A stretch of 64,000 nucleotides of DNA from Halobacillus karajensis (lineage in GTDB: Bacteria; Bacillota; Bacilli; Bacillales; Halobacillaceae). The notes under the pieces were generated by a model. That model had not been told where the DNA came from. It saw nothing but the letters and a program-made list of their open reading frames with translations, and searched no databases. This document shows, piece after piece, positions 44,790 through 53,314 of the stretch; the stretch's first letter is position 1; every line of letters begins with the position of its first letter. The DNA lies in assembly GCF_900108515.1 (NCBI RefSeq), contig NZ_FNWW01000006.1, forward strand, positions 1 through 64,000, read 5' to 3'. The translations under genes and the position numbers were made by a program.

Positions 44790-44818
44790 TAGTATGTGGA
44801 AAATAGGAGACATTATGA
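44790..44818 (-). promoter_or_regulatory. SigG-like promoter of the gerA-type operon
   Basis: On the minus strand TCATA (44818-44814), 17-nt spacer, CATACTA (44796-44790). Consensus for forespore SigG is about GHATR-N18-CATNHTA. gerA operons of Bacillus are SigG-dependent. Confidence 0.6.
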
Positions 44819-44861
44819 AAAAGGACGTCTTCTAGACAATAAGGGAGGAGGTGGTGAGGAA

Positions 44862-45884
44862 ATGAACTTGCAGTTGATCGAAGTCTATATCCCGGACCAG
44901 CACTTTGAATCGATTCATGAAAAGTTACAAACATACACTCACCGTTCCTATTGGGTCTCAAGAGAATCAGAGGAGCGTGTTCTTGTTCGTATTCTTGTGA
45001 AAAAAAATGAAGTGGAGGAAATTCTAAATTATTTAGAAGGAGTGTCCAATGTAGTCGAAGGTTTTGAAACGATGTTAATTCCTGTCCAAACGTATCTTTC
45101 AAAAGATACGATTCACGAAGAACTAAAAGAAGATAAGGAAAAAAAGGAAGGTAGAGAGGAAGACAAGGCGCATTTACTAAGAGCAAGCCGCCATGAGTTG
45201 ATGAACGCTGCCGATAAAAATAGTCATATTACAATGAATTATTCCCTGCTCATTTTGTTATCTGCTATTGTTGCCACTGTGGGGATTATTAAAGATAGTG
45301 AGGCGGTTGTTATTGGAGCTATGGTGATAGCACCTATGATTGGTCCTGTAATCGCCATTGCCTTCTCGGCTATCCTAGGCGATTACAAACGGCTTGGAAA
45401 GTCGGTGCTTAGCTCTTTATATGGCATTGCGATTGTACTCTTTATTTCGATTGCCTTTGGTTATTTTACCGATATGGGTATGGAAAATGCGCAGTATTTG
45501 GATAGAACGAAGGTAACGTTGATTGATATTCCATTGGGAGTAGCATCGGGAGCGGCCGGGGCTCTAGCTTTTTTAAGCAGACTTTCCGGAAATTTAGTGG
45601 GGGTTATGGTGGCTGTAGCCCTGCTCCCGCCTTCAGTGGCAATGGGGATGTCAATTGGGGATGGTTCCATGTCTGCCGCCTATGGCGCTTTTCTATTAGT
45701 TACTGTAAATATTATGTCTATTCTATTGGCGGCTGTTTCTATTTTTTCCATAAGCGGCATTCGTCCTGTGCGTTGGGAAGAAGTCCAGAAAGCTAATGTA
45801 TCCCGCCCCCTTGCCATTGTATTTGTCACCGCTATCGTTTTAATCTTAGCTATTGTTATATTGGAAGGTAAGGACATTATTTAA
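44862..45884 (+). CDS. DUF389 (TIGR00341) membrane protein
   Basis: The ATG at 44862 (GGGAGGAGGTGGTGAGG upstream) gives 340 residues. A soluble N-terminal ACT-like part (1-90, LQLIEVYIPDQHFESIHEKL) and an acidic linker precede the DUF389 domain with about six helices: NYSLLILLSAIVATVGI, AVVIGAMVIAPMIGPVIAI, GVASGAAGALAFL, VALLPPSVAMGM. The function of the family is unknown. It is divergent from the gerA-type operon; its RBS region overlaps that operon's promoter. Confidence 0.88.
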   Translation: MNLQLIEVYIPDQHFESIHEKLQTYTHRSYWVSRESEERVLVRILVKKNEVEEILNYLEGVSNVVEGFETMLIPVQTYLSKDTIHEELKEDKEKKEGREEDKAHLLRASRHELMNAADKNSHITMNYSLLILLSAIVATVGIIKDSEAVVIGAMVIAPMIGPVIAIAFSAILGDYKRLGKSVLSSLYGIAIVLFISIAFGYFTDMGMENAQYLDRTKVTLIDIPLGVASGAAGALAFLSRLSGNLVGVMVAVALLPPSVAMGMSIGDGSMSAAYGAFLLVTVNIMSILLAAVSIFSISGIRPVRWEEVQKANVSRPLAIVFVTAIVLILAIVILEGKDII

Positions 45885-46010
45885 TCACATCTTCGACCAA
45901 CATAAAAGAAACTGATAATTAAATCCATGATAAAATTCTTGTTTAAGATACTGTTAAACAGGTAACTTGCATGAAGGGAAATATGTAAAAGGAAAAAAAT
46001 GAGAAAATAG

Positions 46011-46039
46011 TTGATTAAACTTTCAGAAAAATATATAAT
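46011..46039 (+). promoter_or_regulatory. Sigma-A promoter of the bmr leader
   Basis: TTGATT (46011-46016), 17-nt spacer, TATAAT (46034-46039). Transcription should start near 46046, 26 nt before the leader-peptide ATG. Confidence 0.75.
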
Positions 46040-46071
46040 GTATAATCATTGATACAAAGGAGGTCACGACA

Positions 46072-46143
46072 ATGAAAAAGAAGAATGTTCTTCAAGAAGA
46101 CAACTTCATAATGATCGTGACTTACGCCCTTTTGTCGAACTGA
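46072..46143 (+). CDS. Leader peptide of bmrCD (23 aa)
   Basis: A 24-codon ORF (MKKKNVLQEDNF then IMIVTYALLSN) with a near-perfect RBS AAAGGAGGT 8 nt upstream. Its last third covers attenuator segment 2. In B. subtilis the bmrB (yheJ) leader ORF controls bmrCD in the same way, giving induction by ribosome-targeting antibiotics. The peptide itself probably has no other function. Position and attenuator, not sequence similarity, support the equivalence. Confidence 0.7.
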   Translation: MKKKNVLQEDNFIMIVTYALLSN

Positions 46144-46173
46144 TTTTATTCCAACCGCATAGAAAGACGAAAT

Positions 46174-46198
46174 AGGTCACGTAGCTGCGTGCCTTTTT
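46174..46198 (+). terminator. Attenuator terminator
   Basis: AGG(T)CACG pairs with CGTGCCT, with one bulged T, loop TAGCTG and a T5 run. Confidence 0.7.
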
Positions 46199-46206
46199 AT
46201 ATGTGA

Positions 46207-46237
46207 AAGCATACGTCAAAGGACGTATGCTTTTTTT
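46207..46237 (+). terminator. Second terminator in the bmr leader
   Basis: GCATACGTC-AAAG-GACGTATGC plus T7, perfect and strong. It has no visible antiterminator of its own, so read-through must pass it or a second promoter must exist downstream. Confidence 0.85.
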
Positions 46238-46358
46238 GGTTGGTTAGGAACTTAAAATCCCATTTGTTGAAACTTTATAGATGGTCTGCACCGAGGAAAA
46301 CGTCTACTCAGTATTTATTTATCGGATTTATAAATCACAGATGAAAGGGGGCATGAAG

Positions 46359-46397
46359 ATGAATGTATGGAATGAAAATTGGAAAGGCCGCGGTTAG
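46359..46397 (+). CDS. Possible second leader peptide (12 aa)
   Basis: ATG at 46359, 7 nt after AAAGGGGG, encodes MNVWNENWKGRG and stops 18 bp before bmrC. It has two Trp codons in 12. It may couple ribosome loading to bmrC or be a second sensor. Only the RBS supports it. Confidence 0.4.
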   Translation: MNVWNENWKGRG

Positions 46398-46415
46398 CTG
46401 TGAAGGATAGAGAGG

Positions 46416-48173
46416 ATGGTAGGGATGTTCAGTGTATTATTTAAATTGCGTTGGTTTTTCAAGAAGTATTGGAAACGGTATACATTCGCCATTATAGCGT
46501 TAATTATTGTGAGTATCATTGATCTCGTGCCACCAAAACTTGTGGGTATAGCTATTGATGAAATTCAGTTCAATACGTTAACGGTTGAGCGTTTAATCGA
46601 ACTTTTATTAATTTATAGCGGTCTTCTAATCGTCAGTTATTGCATTTCCTATTTGTGGGATTACACCTTATTCAGTGGGGCAATGATCATGGAAAAAACG
46701 ATGAGAACTCGCTTAATGAATCACTTCCTTCGTATGGCACCTACTTTTTTTGGAAAGAACCGAACGGGGGATTTAATGGCGAGAGCTACCAATGATCTTA
46801 AGGCATTAACGATGACGGCTGGTTTTGGGATTCTAACGCTGGTCGACTCTACAATATTTATGCTGATGATCATTGCGGTCATGGGGGTTACGATCAGCTG
46901 GCCGTTAACGTTTGCGGCACTTATTCCTCTACCTGTTATGGCGCTGATCATGAATAGGTATGGTCAGGTTATTCATAAACGCTTTACAGAAGCGCAAGAA
47001 TCCTTTGGGGAGATGAACAATCAAGTACTCGAATCAATCAGGGGCGTTAGGGTCATTCGAGCCTTTGTGCAGGAAAAAAATGACGAAGCCTCCTTTAATG
47101 AGATGACGGAAGATGTGTATGATAAAAACATTCAAGTTGCTAAGGTTGACGCTCTTTTTGAACCCACGATTAAAGTTTTGGTCGGTCTTTCTTATACGAT
47201 CGGACTGGGGTATGGAGCAAATTTAGTATTTAAAAACCAGATCACATTAGGGGAAATGGTATCATTTAATGTTTATTTAGGGATGTTAATTTGGCCTATG
47301 TTCGCTGTCGGAGAGCTGATCAATGTTCTCCAGAGAGGGAATGCCTCTCTGGATCGTGTTCAATCTACCCTAAATTATAAACCGGATGTTGTGAACCCGG
47401 CACCATCGATATCCCTAGATAAGCCCGGGGAAATCGTATTTCATGACCTTTCCTTCCAATATCCAGAAACAAAAACCTATAGCCTTAAGAATATTGATCT
47501 TGTTGTGAAGCAGGGTGCAACAATCGGAATCGTGGGGAAAACGGGTGCCGGTAAAACAACCTTCTTCCGTCAATTATTAAGGGAATACCCAGGCACAGAG
47601 GGCCGGCTGAAAATGAATGGGATTCCTATTGAAAATCTTAGTCTTGATCAAACAAGAGCATGGATTGGGTATGTTCCGCAAGACCAGGTGCTATTCTCCA
47701 AAACGGTACGAGAAAATATTCAATTTGGTAAACCGGGAGCTACTGATGAAGAAATTTATCGAGTGTTAGAACTTGCCCATTTATTAGAGGATATGAAACA
47801 TCTTCCTGATGGCCTTGATACAAAACTGGGAGAGAGTGGTGTCACCCTTTCTGGTGGACAGAAGCAAAGAATTTCCATAGCAAGAGCCTTTGTGATGAGT
47901 CCGGAAATTCTATTATTGGATGATGCTATGTCTGCCGTTGATGGCAAAACTGAGGCTGAAATTCTTAATCATTTAAGGAGAGAACGAAAAGGAAAAACAA
48001 CGTTTATTGCCGCCCACCGTCTTTCTGCAGTAACTCATGCTGATCAAATTCTTGTTCTTGACGGAGGTTCAATAGTGGAACGGGGAATACATGAAGAATT
48101 GGCACAAAACGGCGGATGGTACCAGAGCCAGTATGAACATCAACAGTTGAAAGACAGGGGGAGAGGGCGGTGA
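46416..48173 (+). CDS. bmrC: Heterodimeric ABC multidrug exporter subunit BmrC
   Basis: A 585-residue half-transporter: six membrane helices (about 15-310) and an ABC ATPase with Walker A GKTGAGKTT (about 374), signature LSGGQKQR (about 478) and Walker B LLLDDAMSAVD (about 500). The catalytic Glu after Walker B is Asp, a degenerate site as in B. subtilis BmrC (YheI). ATG 46416 follows AAGGAT; 46425 is an alternative. It overlaps bmrD by 4 bp, so the two halves are made together. The leader at 46046-46240 predicts induction by translation inhibitors. Confidence 0.92.
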   Translation: MVGMFSVLFKLRWFFKKYWKRYTFAIIALIIVSIIDLVPPKLVGIAIDEIQFNTLTVERLIELLLIYSGLLIVSYCISYLWDYTLFSGAMIMEKTMRTRLMNHFLRMAPTFFGKNRTGDLMARATNDLKALTMTAGFGILTLVDSTIFMLMIIAVMGVTISWPLTFAALIPLPVMALIMNRYGQVIHKRFTEAQESFGEMNNQVLESIRGVRVIRAFVQEKNDEASFNEMTEDVYDKNIQVAKVDALFEPTIKVLVGLSYTIGLGYGANLVFKNQITLGEMVSFNVYLGMLIWPMFAVGELINVLQRGNASLDRVQSTLNYKPDVVNPAPSISLDKPGEIVFHDLSFQYPETKTYSLKNIDLVVKQGATIGIVGKTGAGKTTFFRQLLREYPGTEGRLKMNGIPIENLSLDQTRAWIGYVPQDQVLFSKTVRENIQFGKPGATDEEIYRVLELAHLLEDMKHLPDGLDTKLGESGVTLSGGQKQRISIARAFVMSPEILLLDDAMSAVDGKTEAEILNHLRRERKGKTTFIAAHRLSAVTHADQILVLDGGSIVERGIHEELAQNGGWYQSQYEHQQLKDRGRGR

Positions 48174-50197
48174 AAAACTCTACAGAAAGAAAGCTTTTTC
48201 ATTATGCATGGTTATTCCGTAAATCCATTTTTATTGGTCTTGTCTGCCTGGTCATCGCTGTTGCACTGGAACTCACCGGTCCTTTTATTGCCAAGAAAAT
48301 GATTGATCAGCATATTATCGGAATAGAAAATAAATGGTACCAAGTAGGGGAACAAGATGAACATACAGTCTCTTATCAAGGGGATCTCTACAAACGTTCA
48401 GACAGATGGAAGAATTCGGATGAAGTCCGATCGACTCATACCATTTTACAAGTGGGACGCCATTATTATTTTGTAGATGAAGAGGTTCCTTTACAAGGTA
48501 CAAGGGAGTGGCAGAATGGAAGGTTGACGATAGAGACATCGAATCAAACCTACACGGTTCTTGCTGAAAAAATAGGGCTTGAGCAGCTCTACCGCTTTTT
48601 TCGCCCTGAAATGCCGTCTATGTATTGGCTTCTCGGTTTATATGCGGGATTGTTGCTTGTAGCAGCTGTGTTCCAATTTATCCATACCTTTTTACTGCAA
48701 AAATCATCAAACAGGATCATCAGAAAAATGAGGGATGACCTTTTTTCTCACATCCATACCCTTCCGATCCAGTTTTTCGTCCATCAGCCTGCTGGGAAAA
48801 TAGTGGCACGGGTAACCAATGACACAGAAGCTATCCGTGAGCTATATGTAAAAGTGATGGCAACCTTTGTAACTAGTTTCTTTTATATGGGAGGCATCTA
48901 TATTGCCTTGCTTTTGTTAGATGTACAGCTTGCCTTATTAAGTTTACTATTGATTCCGGTTTTAGCCATTTGGATGAAACTGTACAAAGGTTATGCAGGG
49001 AAATATAATCAGGTAGTCCGAACAGCCGTCAGTGATATGAATGGGAAGATAAATGAAGCGATTCAAGGTATGTCGATTATTCAAGCTTTTCGCCAGGAGG
49101 GGAATACCTCTCAGGAGTTTGAAGAACTAAATGAGCGTCATTTCACTTATCAAAGGAAATTAATAAGACTTAGTGCACTGACATCTTTTAACCTGGTCAA
49201 TGTTTTGCGAAACCTCGCGTTTGTTGCCTTCATCTGGTATTTCGGGGCAGGGTCCATAGGTCCTGAAGGAATAGTTACGGCAGGGGTTTTATACGCCTTT
49301 GTGGATTACTTGAACCGACTTTTTCAACCGGTTACAGATCTGGTGAATCAACTTCCCCAACTAGAGGAGGCGCGGGTAGCTGCAGGCCGGGTTTTTGAAA
49401 TACTTAATGAGAAAGGAGAAGGTTTTGAAAACAGATCTAAGGGAAGGTATGAAGGGAATATTAGTTTTAATCAAGTCACGTTTGCCTATGAAAAAGAAAA
49501 TGATGTATTGAAGGATATTTCCTTTGAAGTCAAGGCGGGCGAGACAGCTGCTTTTGTGGGACATACAGGATCAGGGAAAAGCTCTATTATGAATCTCCTT
49601 TTCCGTTTTTATGACCCACAGAAGGGGAGCATTCAGATTAATGGTCAAACCACTACGGAATGGTCAAGACAGCAAGTGCGCAGTCATATGGGAATTGTAT
49701 TACAGGATCCTTTTATTTTTTCGGGCACGATATTGTCAAACGTCACTATGAGGGATGAGCGTATTTCCCGGGAAATGGCGGTCAAGGCGCTGAAATCTGT
49801 CGGAGCAGATCGATTTATTGAGAAATTACCTGGAAAATATGATGAACCGGTCAAGGAGAAAGGTGATACGTTGTCCATGGGGGAACGACAGCTGATCTCT
49901 TTTGCAAGAGCTTTAGCTTTTGACCCTGCTATATTAATTTTGGATGAAGCTACGGCTAATATCGATACAGAGACCGAAAAGCTCATTCAACAAGCGTTGG
50001 ACGTGGTGAAAAAGGGACGGACCACACTCGTGATTGCCCATCGATTATCTACCATTCAACAGGCGGATCAGATCTTTGTAATGAATCATGGTACAATAAT
50101 GGAACAAGGGACCCACCCGCAGTTAATTCATAATAAAGGTGAGTACTACCGTATGTATCAAATGCAGCAAGGCACGGTAGGCAAAAATGTGGTATAG
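48170..50197 (+). CDS. bmrD: Heterodimeric ABC multidrug exporter subunit BmrD
   Basis: A 675-residue half-transporter. It differs from BmrC by an extracytoplasmic insert of about 100 residues after the first helix (about 45-140, rich in charged residues), as in B. subtilis BmrD (YheH, 673 aa). The ATPase domain has Walker A GHTGSGKSS (about 464), the variant signature LSMGERQL, and Walker B LILDEATANID with the catalytic Glu. GTG start overlaps the bmrC stop (GTGA). BmrC-BmrD thus has one dead and one active site. The pair exports drugs at the cell membrane. Confidence 0.92.
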   Translation: MKNSTERKLFHYAWLFRKSIFIGLVCLVIAVALELTGPFIAKKMIDQHIIGIENKWYQVGEQDEHTVSYQGDLYKRSDRWKNSDEVRSTHTILQVGRHYYFVDEEVPLQGTREWQNGRLTIETSNQTYTVLAEKIGLEQLYRFFRPEMPSMYWLLGLYAGLLLVAAVFQFIHTFLLQKSSNRIIRKMRDDLFSHIHTLPIQFFVHQPAGKIVARVTNDTEAIRELYVKVMATFVTSFFYMGGIYIALLLLDVQLALLSLLLIPVLAIWMKLYKGYAGKYNQVVRTAVSDMNGKINEAIQGMSIIQAFRQEGNTSQEFEELNERHFTYQRKLIRLSALTSFNLVNVLRNLAFVAFIWYFGAGSIGPEGIVTAGVLYAFVDYLNRLFQPVTDLVNQLPQLEEARVAAGRVFEILNEKGEGFENRSKGRYEGNISFNQVTFAYEKENDVLKDISFEVKAGETAAFVGHTGSGKSSIMNLLFRFYDPQKGSIQINGQTTTEWSRQQVRSHMGIVLQDPFIFSGTILSNVTMRDERISREMAVKALKSVGADRFIEKLPGKYDEPVKEKGDTLSMGERQLISFARALAFDPAILILDEATANIDTETEKLIQQALDVVKKGRTTLVIAHRLSTIQQADQIFVMNHGTIMEQGTHPQLIHNKGEYYRMYQMQQGTVGKNVV

Positions 50198-50229
50198 GTC
50201 TCAATACTCATGATATGGAGGCAGGTTCC

Positions 50230-51063
50230 ATGAATGAGCAAGACCGTGAAAATAAAGATGTTATTGATGAAGATTTATATGAAGAAATAGATGAGGAAGA
50301 GTTATACGAGCTTGTTCAGGAAGAAAAGCGGAAAGCCTATGAACAAGAGAGAATAGATAAAGAAGAGCAAAAGGTGAAACGGCCTTTCCCAAAGTGGATA
50401 TTTTGGTTGATTGCGATGATGATGATCCTAAACATTGTCGCTGTTCTCCCTAATACCTTTTCAATCCCTGCTATAGATTTTCTTATAACTTCTGCCAAGT
50501 TGTCGACGGATGAAAAAGTAAAAACTTACAAGGAGTCTGTGGTGGTTGTTGAGGCAGGAGAAAGTAAAGGAACTGGTTTTGCTTTTACTTCAGAAGGTCA
50601 TATCCTTACGAATCACCATGTTATTGAAGGAGAAAAACGGATTTCCGTGGGATTTCCTGAAGATGGTTTGTTCGGGGCAGAAGTGACTGCCTCTTATCCT
50701 GAAGTTGATCTTGCCGTTCTTGATGTTGAAGGAGATGAACTTCCTTATATAGAGCTGGCAGAGCGAACAACGTTTGAGGATGGGGAGCATGTTTATTTTA
50801 TTGGGAACCCTTTAAAGTTTACAGGAATCGCCAATCAAGGGAACGTGATTGGATATAAAGCATTGTCCGATTGGAATCGAGAAGTGCTTATGCTTGATGC
50901 ACCGATTTATCGTGGTAATTCCGGAAGTCCCGTCATAAATAATGAAGGAAAAGTTATCGGAGTGGTTTTTGCCACCCTTCATGATAATGTAGAAGGACGA
51001 GTAGGTCTTGCTGTCCCCATTGATTATTATCATGAACGAGCGGAAGAGGGAAACCAGCACTAG
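50230..51063 (+). CDS. Membrane-anchored trypsin-like serine protease (S1C type, no PDZ)
   Basis: 277 residues from ATG 50230 (GGAGG at 50217-50221). A very acidic cytosolic N-terminus (1-50) and one membrane helix (about 57-73) precede an extracytoplasmic chymotrypsin-like domain with triad His130 (TNHHVIEG), Asp160 (EVDLAVLD) and Ser231 (RGNSGSPV). It resembles HtrA-type proteases but ends right after the protease domain, so it lacks a PDZ domain. Likely role: surface protein quality control or processing. It starts 32 bp after bmrD, so it may be read in the same transcript. Confidence 0.88.
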   Translation: MNEQDRENKDVIDEDLYEEIDEEELYELVQEEKRKAYEQERIDKEEQKVKRPFPKWIFWLIAMMMILNIVAVLPNTFSIPAIDFLITSAKLSTDEKVKTYKESVVVVEAGESKGTGFAFTSEGHILTNHHVIEGEKRISVGFPEDGLFGAEVTASYPEVDLAVLDVEGDELPYIELAERTTFEDGEHVYFIGNPLKFTGIANQGNVIGYKALSDWNREVLMLDAPIYRGNSGSPVINNEGKVIGVVFATLHDNVEGRVGLAVPIDYYHERAEEGNQH

Positions 51064-51073
51064 GTTTCCCTTT
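51048..51073 (+). terminator. Terminator of the protease gene
   Basis: GGGAAACC pairs with GGTTTCCC over the stop codon, then TTT. Confidence 0.65.
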
Positions 51074-51079
51074 AGTATG

Positions 51080-51113
51080 AAATATTTTTAGGTACAAATA
51101 CCTAAAAATATTT
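51080..51113. repeat. 15-bp perfect inverted repeat
   Basis: AAATATTTTTAGGTA, loop CAAA, then its exact complement TACCTAAAAATATTT. AT-rich and without a long T-run after it; could be a second, bidirectional terminator or an operator. No gene is seen from here to 51398. Confidence 0.5.
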
Positions 51114-51341
51114 GTTTAACAAAATGAATAATGCTGGGGAGAAAAGAGAAGAGTCTTAGGTCTTATTTTTTGAAATCGTTACTTAATAAAATGTAACCCC
51201 TATGATGTAGACCACGCCTGCCATGTTCAGTAAAATGGTCATGGTCACATACAATACCTTTTTACTTACCCTGCACGATCCACTACTTCGGAAATACTGG
51301 TTGATACACTTTGTAACATAATTGAAACAATCTTAAAAAAG

Positions 51342-51370
51342 ACACCCAAAAAAATACCGCCATAATCGAA
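51342..51370 (+). promoter_or_regulatory. SigI-like autoregulatory promoter
   Basis: ACACCC (51342-51347), 19-nt spacer, CGAA (51367-51370). Known SigI promoters have an ACCC-rich -35 and CGAA at -10, and sigI operons are usually self-controlled. It lies 28 bp before the sigI start. Confidence 0.5.
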
Positions 51371-51398
51371 AACATTAATAGGCTGGAGGTGATAAAGG

Positions 51399-52136
51399 TT
51401 GATCAAACGTCTTTTTCAAAAAGCTGACACCTCCCTGGATGAACAAGTCGCTTCAGCCAAACAGGGAGATGAGGAAGCAAGAAACGAAATGCTGAAACAG
51501 TATCAACCTTTCATCGCCAAAAGTGTTTCTGAAGTATGTAAAAGATATATAGATCCAAAACAAGATGATGAGTTCAGCATCGGTCTGCTGGCTTTTAATG
51601 AAGCTATTCAATCCTATTCTTGTGATAAAGGGAGTTCTTTTCTTTCTTTCGCGAGACTTGTAATTAAGAGGAAAGTGATTGATCACATTCGTAATGAACA
51701 AAAACGAGTACAAGTCACCTCTCTTGACGAGGATTTTCATGATGAAGAACAAATGGAAAACCCGCTCGAGATTTCCGCAGCCAAGGAAAAGTTTCGAATG
51801 GAAACAGAAGCTTGGCATCGTAAAGAAGAGATAATGGAATTCCAAGCTCAATTGAAAAAGTATAAGCTTTCTTTCAATGAGCTGATTGATGCTTCTCCAA
51901 AGCACCGGGATGCAAGGGAATCGGCTGTTCAAGTGGCGAGACTTGTATTTCAGGATGAATCTCTACGTAGCCAGGTCATAGATAAAGGACGGTTACCGAT
52001 AAAGGATTTAGTCCACCGGGTCGATGTAAGTAAGAAAACATTAGAACGTAACCGAAAGTTCATCATTGCATTGGTTCTCATCCTGAACGGGGATTATGTA
52101 TATCTTAAAGATTACCTGAAAGGGGTGGGTATGTGA
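51399..52136 (+). CDS. sigI: RNA polymerase sigma factor SigI
   Basis: A 245-residue sigma-70-like factor of the SigI group. Region 2 reads YQPFIAKSVSEVCKRYID, FSIGLLAFNEAIQSY and FLSFARLVIKRKVIDHIRNE; the C-terminal part has KDLVHRVDVSKKTLERNRKFIIALVLI, the SigI-specific DNA-binding helix-turn-helix. In B. subtilis it serves heat and cell-wall stress genes. TTG start at 51399 with GGAGGTGATAAAGG. It overlaps rsgI by 4 bp, the usual sigma/anti-sigma pairing. Confidence 0.94.
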   Translation: MIKRLFQKADTSLDEQVASAKQGDEEARNEMLKQYQPFIAKSVSEVCKRYIDPKQDDEFSIGLLAFNEAIQSYSCDKGSSFLSFARLVIKRKVIDHIRNEQKRVQVTSLDEDFHDEEQMENPLEISAAKEKFRMETEAWHRKEEIMEFQAQLKKYKLSFNELIDASPKHRDARESAVQVARLVFQDESLRSQVIDKGRLPIKDLVHRVDVSKKTLERNRKFIIALVLILNGDYVYLKDYLKGVGM

Positions 52137-53314
52137 AAAAAGGTATTGTCATGGAACAGCAGAAGGAATATATGATTGTCATGACAAGTGATGGAAAATT
52201 TCATCGTGCTGAAAACATTGAACAAGCGGAGATAGGGATGGAAGTACACTTCAAAACCGCCCATGAACCTAAAGTGCTGCATCAATGGGCTCAAGTGCTT
52301 CGTAATCATCATACAAGAGTAGCCGTTGTTGCTATTGTTTTTTTGATGACACTGTTTCCCATCTTTTCCTGGTATGGGAGTAACAAAGCTTACGCCTATG
52401 TGAATATTGATATAAACCCAAGCGTGGAATTAGAATTAAATGATAAGATGCAAGTGATCGATGTGATTCCTCAAAATCGAGAAGCCAAAGAAGTTGTTTC
52501 TTCCTTAGATGATTGGGAGAAAAACGACGCCTCTGCCGTCACGTTTGAATTGATTCAGTTAAGTCAAGAAAGAGGATACGTGAATGATGCCCACCAAGTA
52601 CTGATTGGCATTAGTTATTTGAAAGAAAATATCAATCAGGATTATACGGAAGAAATGGAAACATTTCTTATGGATCGGTCCGAGGAAATTTCAATTGCTA
52701 CATTCCTGGTACCCGAGGAATTACGAAAAAAAGCACATGAACAAAAGGCCTCCGTTAATGAAATGATGGCAGATCGAATAGATGAAAAGAAGAGGAATAA
52801 AGATACAGAGGAAGATTTACCTGTTACCGTTGAAGATGACGATAAAGAAATCATTCAATCCTTTTATAAAGAAGAGTCATCGAATGAAGAACAGAAAGAG
52901 TCTGATGCATCCGTTGAGCCGATCATCCCTGTTTCACCTCATCCTCATCCACCTGTGATCAAGGACTTAAAGTCTGACCAAGCCAATCAGCAAGGAAATG
53001 ACCATGGACCGGGTCAACAGAAGAAAGAAAAAAAACCCCCTGTCAACCAGAAAGATAAAGTTGATAAGAAACAGAAAAAGAAGAAAGATGAAAAGACTGA
53101 CAATCAAAAAGAACAACCGAAGAGTAAGGAAAATAAAGAGCGTAAAGAAGAAAAACATAAACATAAGTCCCCCAGTCCAAAAGATAAGGGAAAAGGCCCC
53201 GATAACAAACCTAACCACCATAAAGATAAATCAAAAAAAGAAAAAAACCATAAGAAAAAACCTTCCCATAACAACGGCAAAAAAGAAAATAATTCTAAAG
53301 GAAAGCACTCCTAG
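52133..53314 (+). CDS. rsgI: Anti-sigma-I factor RsgI
   Basis: A 393-residue membrane anti-sigma factor. The N-terminal RsgI domain (about 8-60, KEYMIVMTSDGKFHRAENIE) binds SigI inside the cell; membrane helix at about 63-79; the extracytoplasmic core YAYVNIDINPSVELELNDKMQVID and GISYLKEN follows, where regulated cleavage releases SigI in the known system. The last 150 residues are a Lys/Glu/Asn/Pro-rich disordered tail that probably reaches into the cell wall. GTG start overlaps the sigI stop. Confidence 0.92.
   Translation: MKKGIVMEQQKEYMIVMTSDGKFHRAENIEQAEIGMEVHFKTAHEPKVLHQWAQVLRNHHTRVAVVAIVFLMTLFPIFSWYGSNKAYAYVNIDINPSVELELNDKMQVIDVIPQNREAKEVVSSLDDWEKNDASAVTFELIQLSQERGYVNDAHQVLIGISYLKENINQDYTEEMETFLMDRSEEISIATFLVPEELRKKAHEQKASVNEMMADRIDEKKRNKDTEEDLPVTVEDDDKEIIQSFYKEESSNEEQKESDASVEPIIPVSPHPHPPVIKDLKSDQANQQGNDHGPGQQKKEKKPPVNQKDKVDKKQKKKKDEKTDNQKEQPKSKENKERKEEKHKHKSPSPKDKGKGPDNKPNHHKDKSKKEKNHKKKPSHNNGKKENNSKGKHS

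Larger units (their letters stand above)
46056..46198 (+). promoter_or_regulatory. Translation-controlled attenuator of bmrCD
   Basis: Four segments can pair alternatively. Segment 1, AGGTCACGA (46061-46069), overlaps the leader RBS. Segment 2, TCGTGACTT (46115-46123), is inside the leader ORF. Segment 3, AGGTCACG (46174-46181). Segment 4, CGTGCCT (46188-46194), precedes a T-run. 1:2 makes 9 bp and hides the RBS; 2:3 makes 8 bp (antiterminator); 3:4 makes the terminator. A ribosome stalled early in the leader would free segment 2 to pair with 3 and allow read-through. Confidence 0.7.

Noticed and set aside
43270-45186. 638-residue frame for the GerA-type subunit
   Set aside because: The first 145 residues overlap the divergent DUF389 gene and contain the operon's own promoter and RBS; TTG 44751 is a better start.
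46721-46951. Minus-strand frames inside long genes, such as this one in bmrC
   Set aside because: They are antisense shadows of strongly coding genes, with no RBS or recognisable domain.
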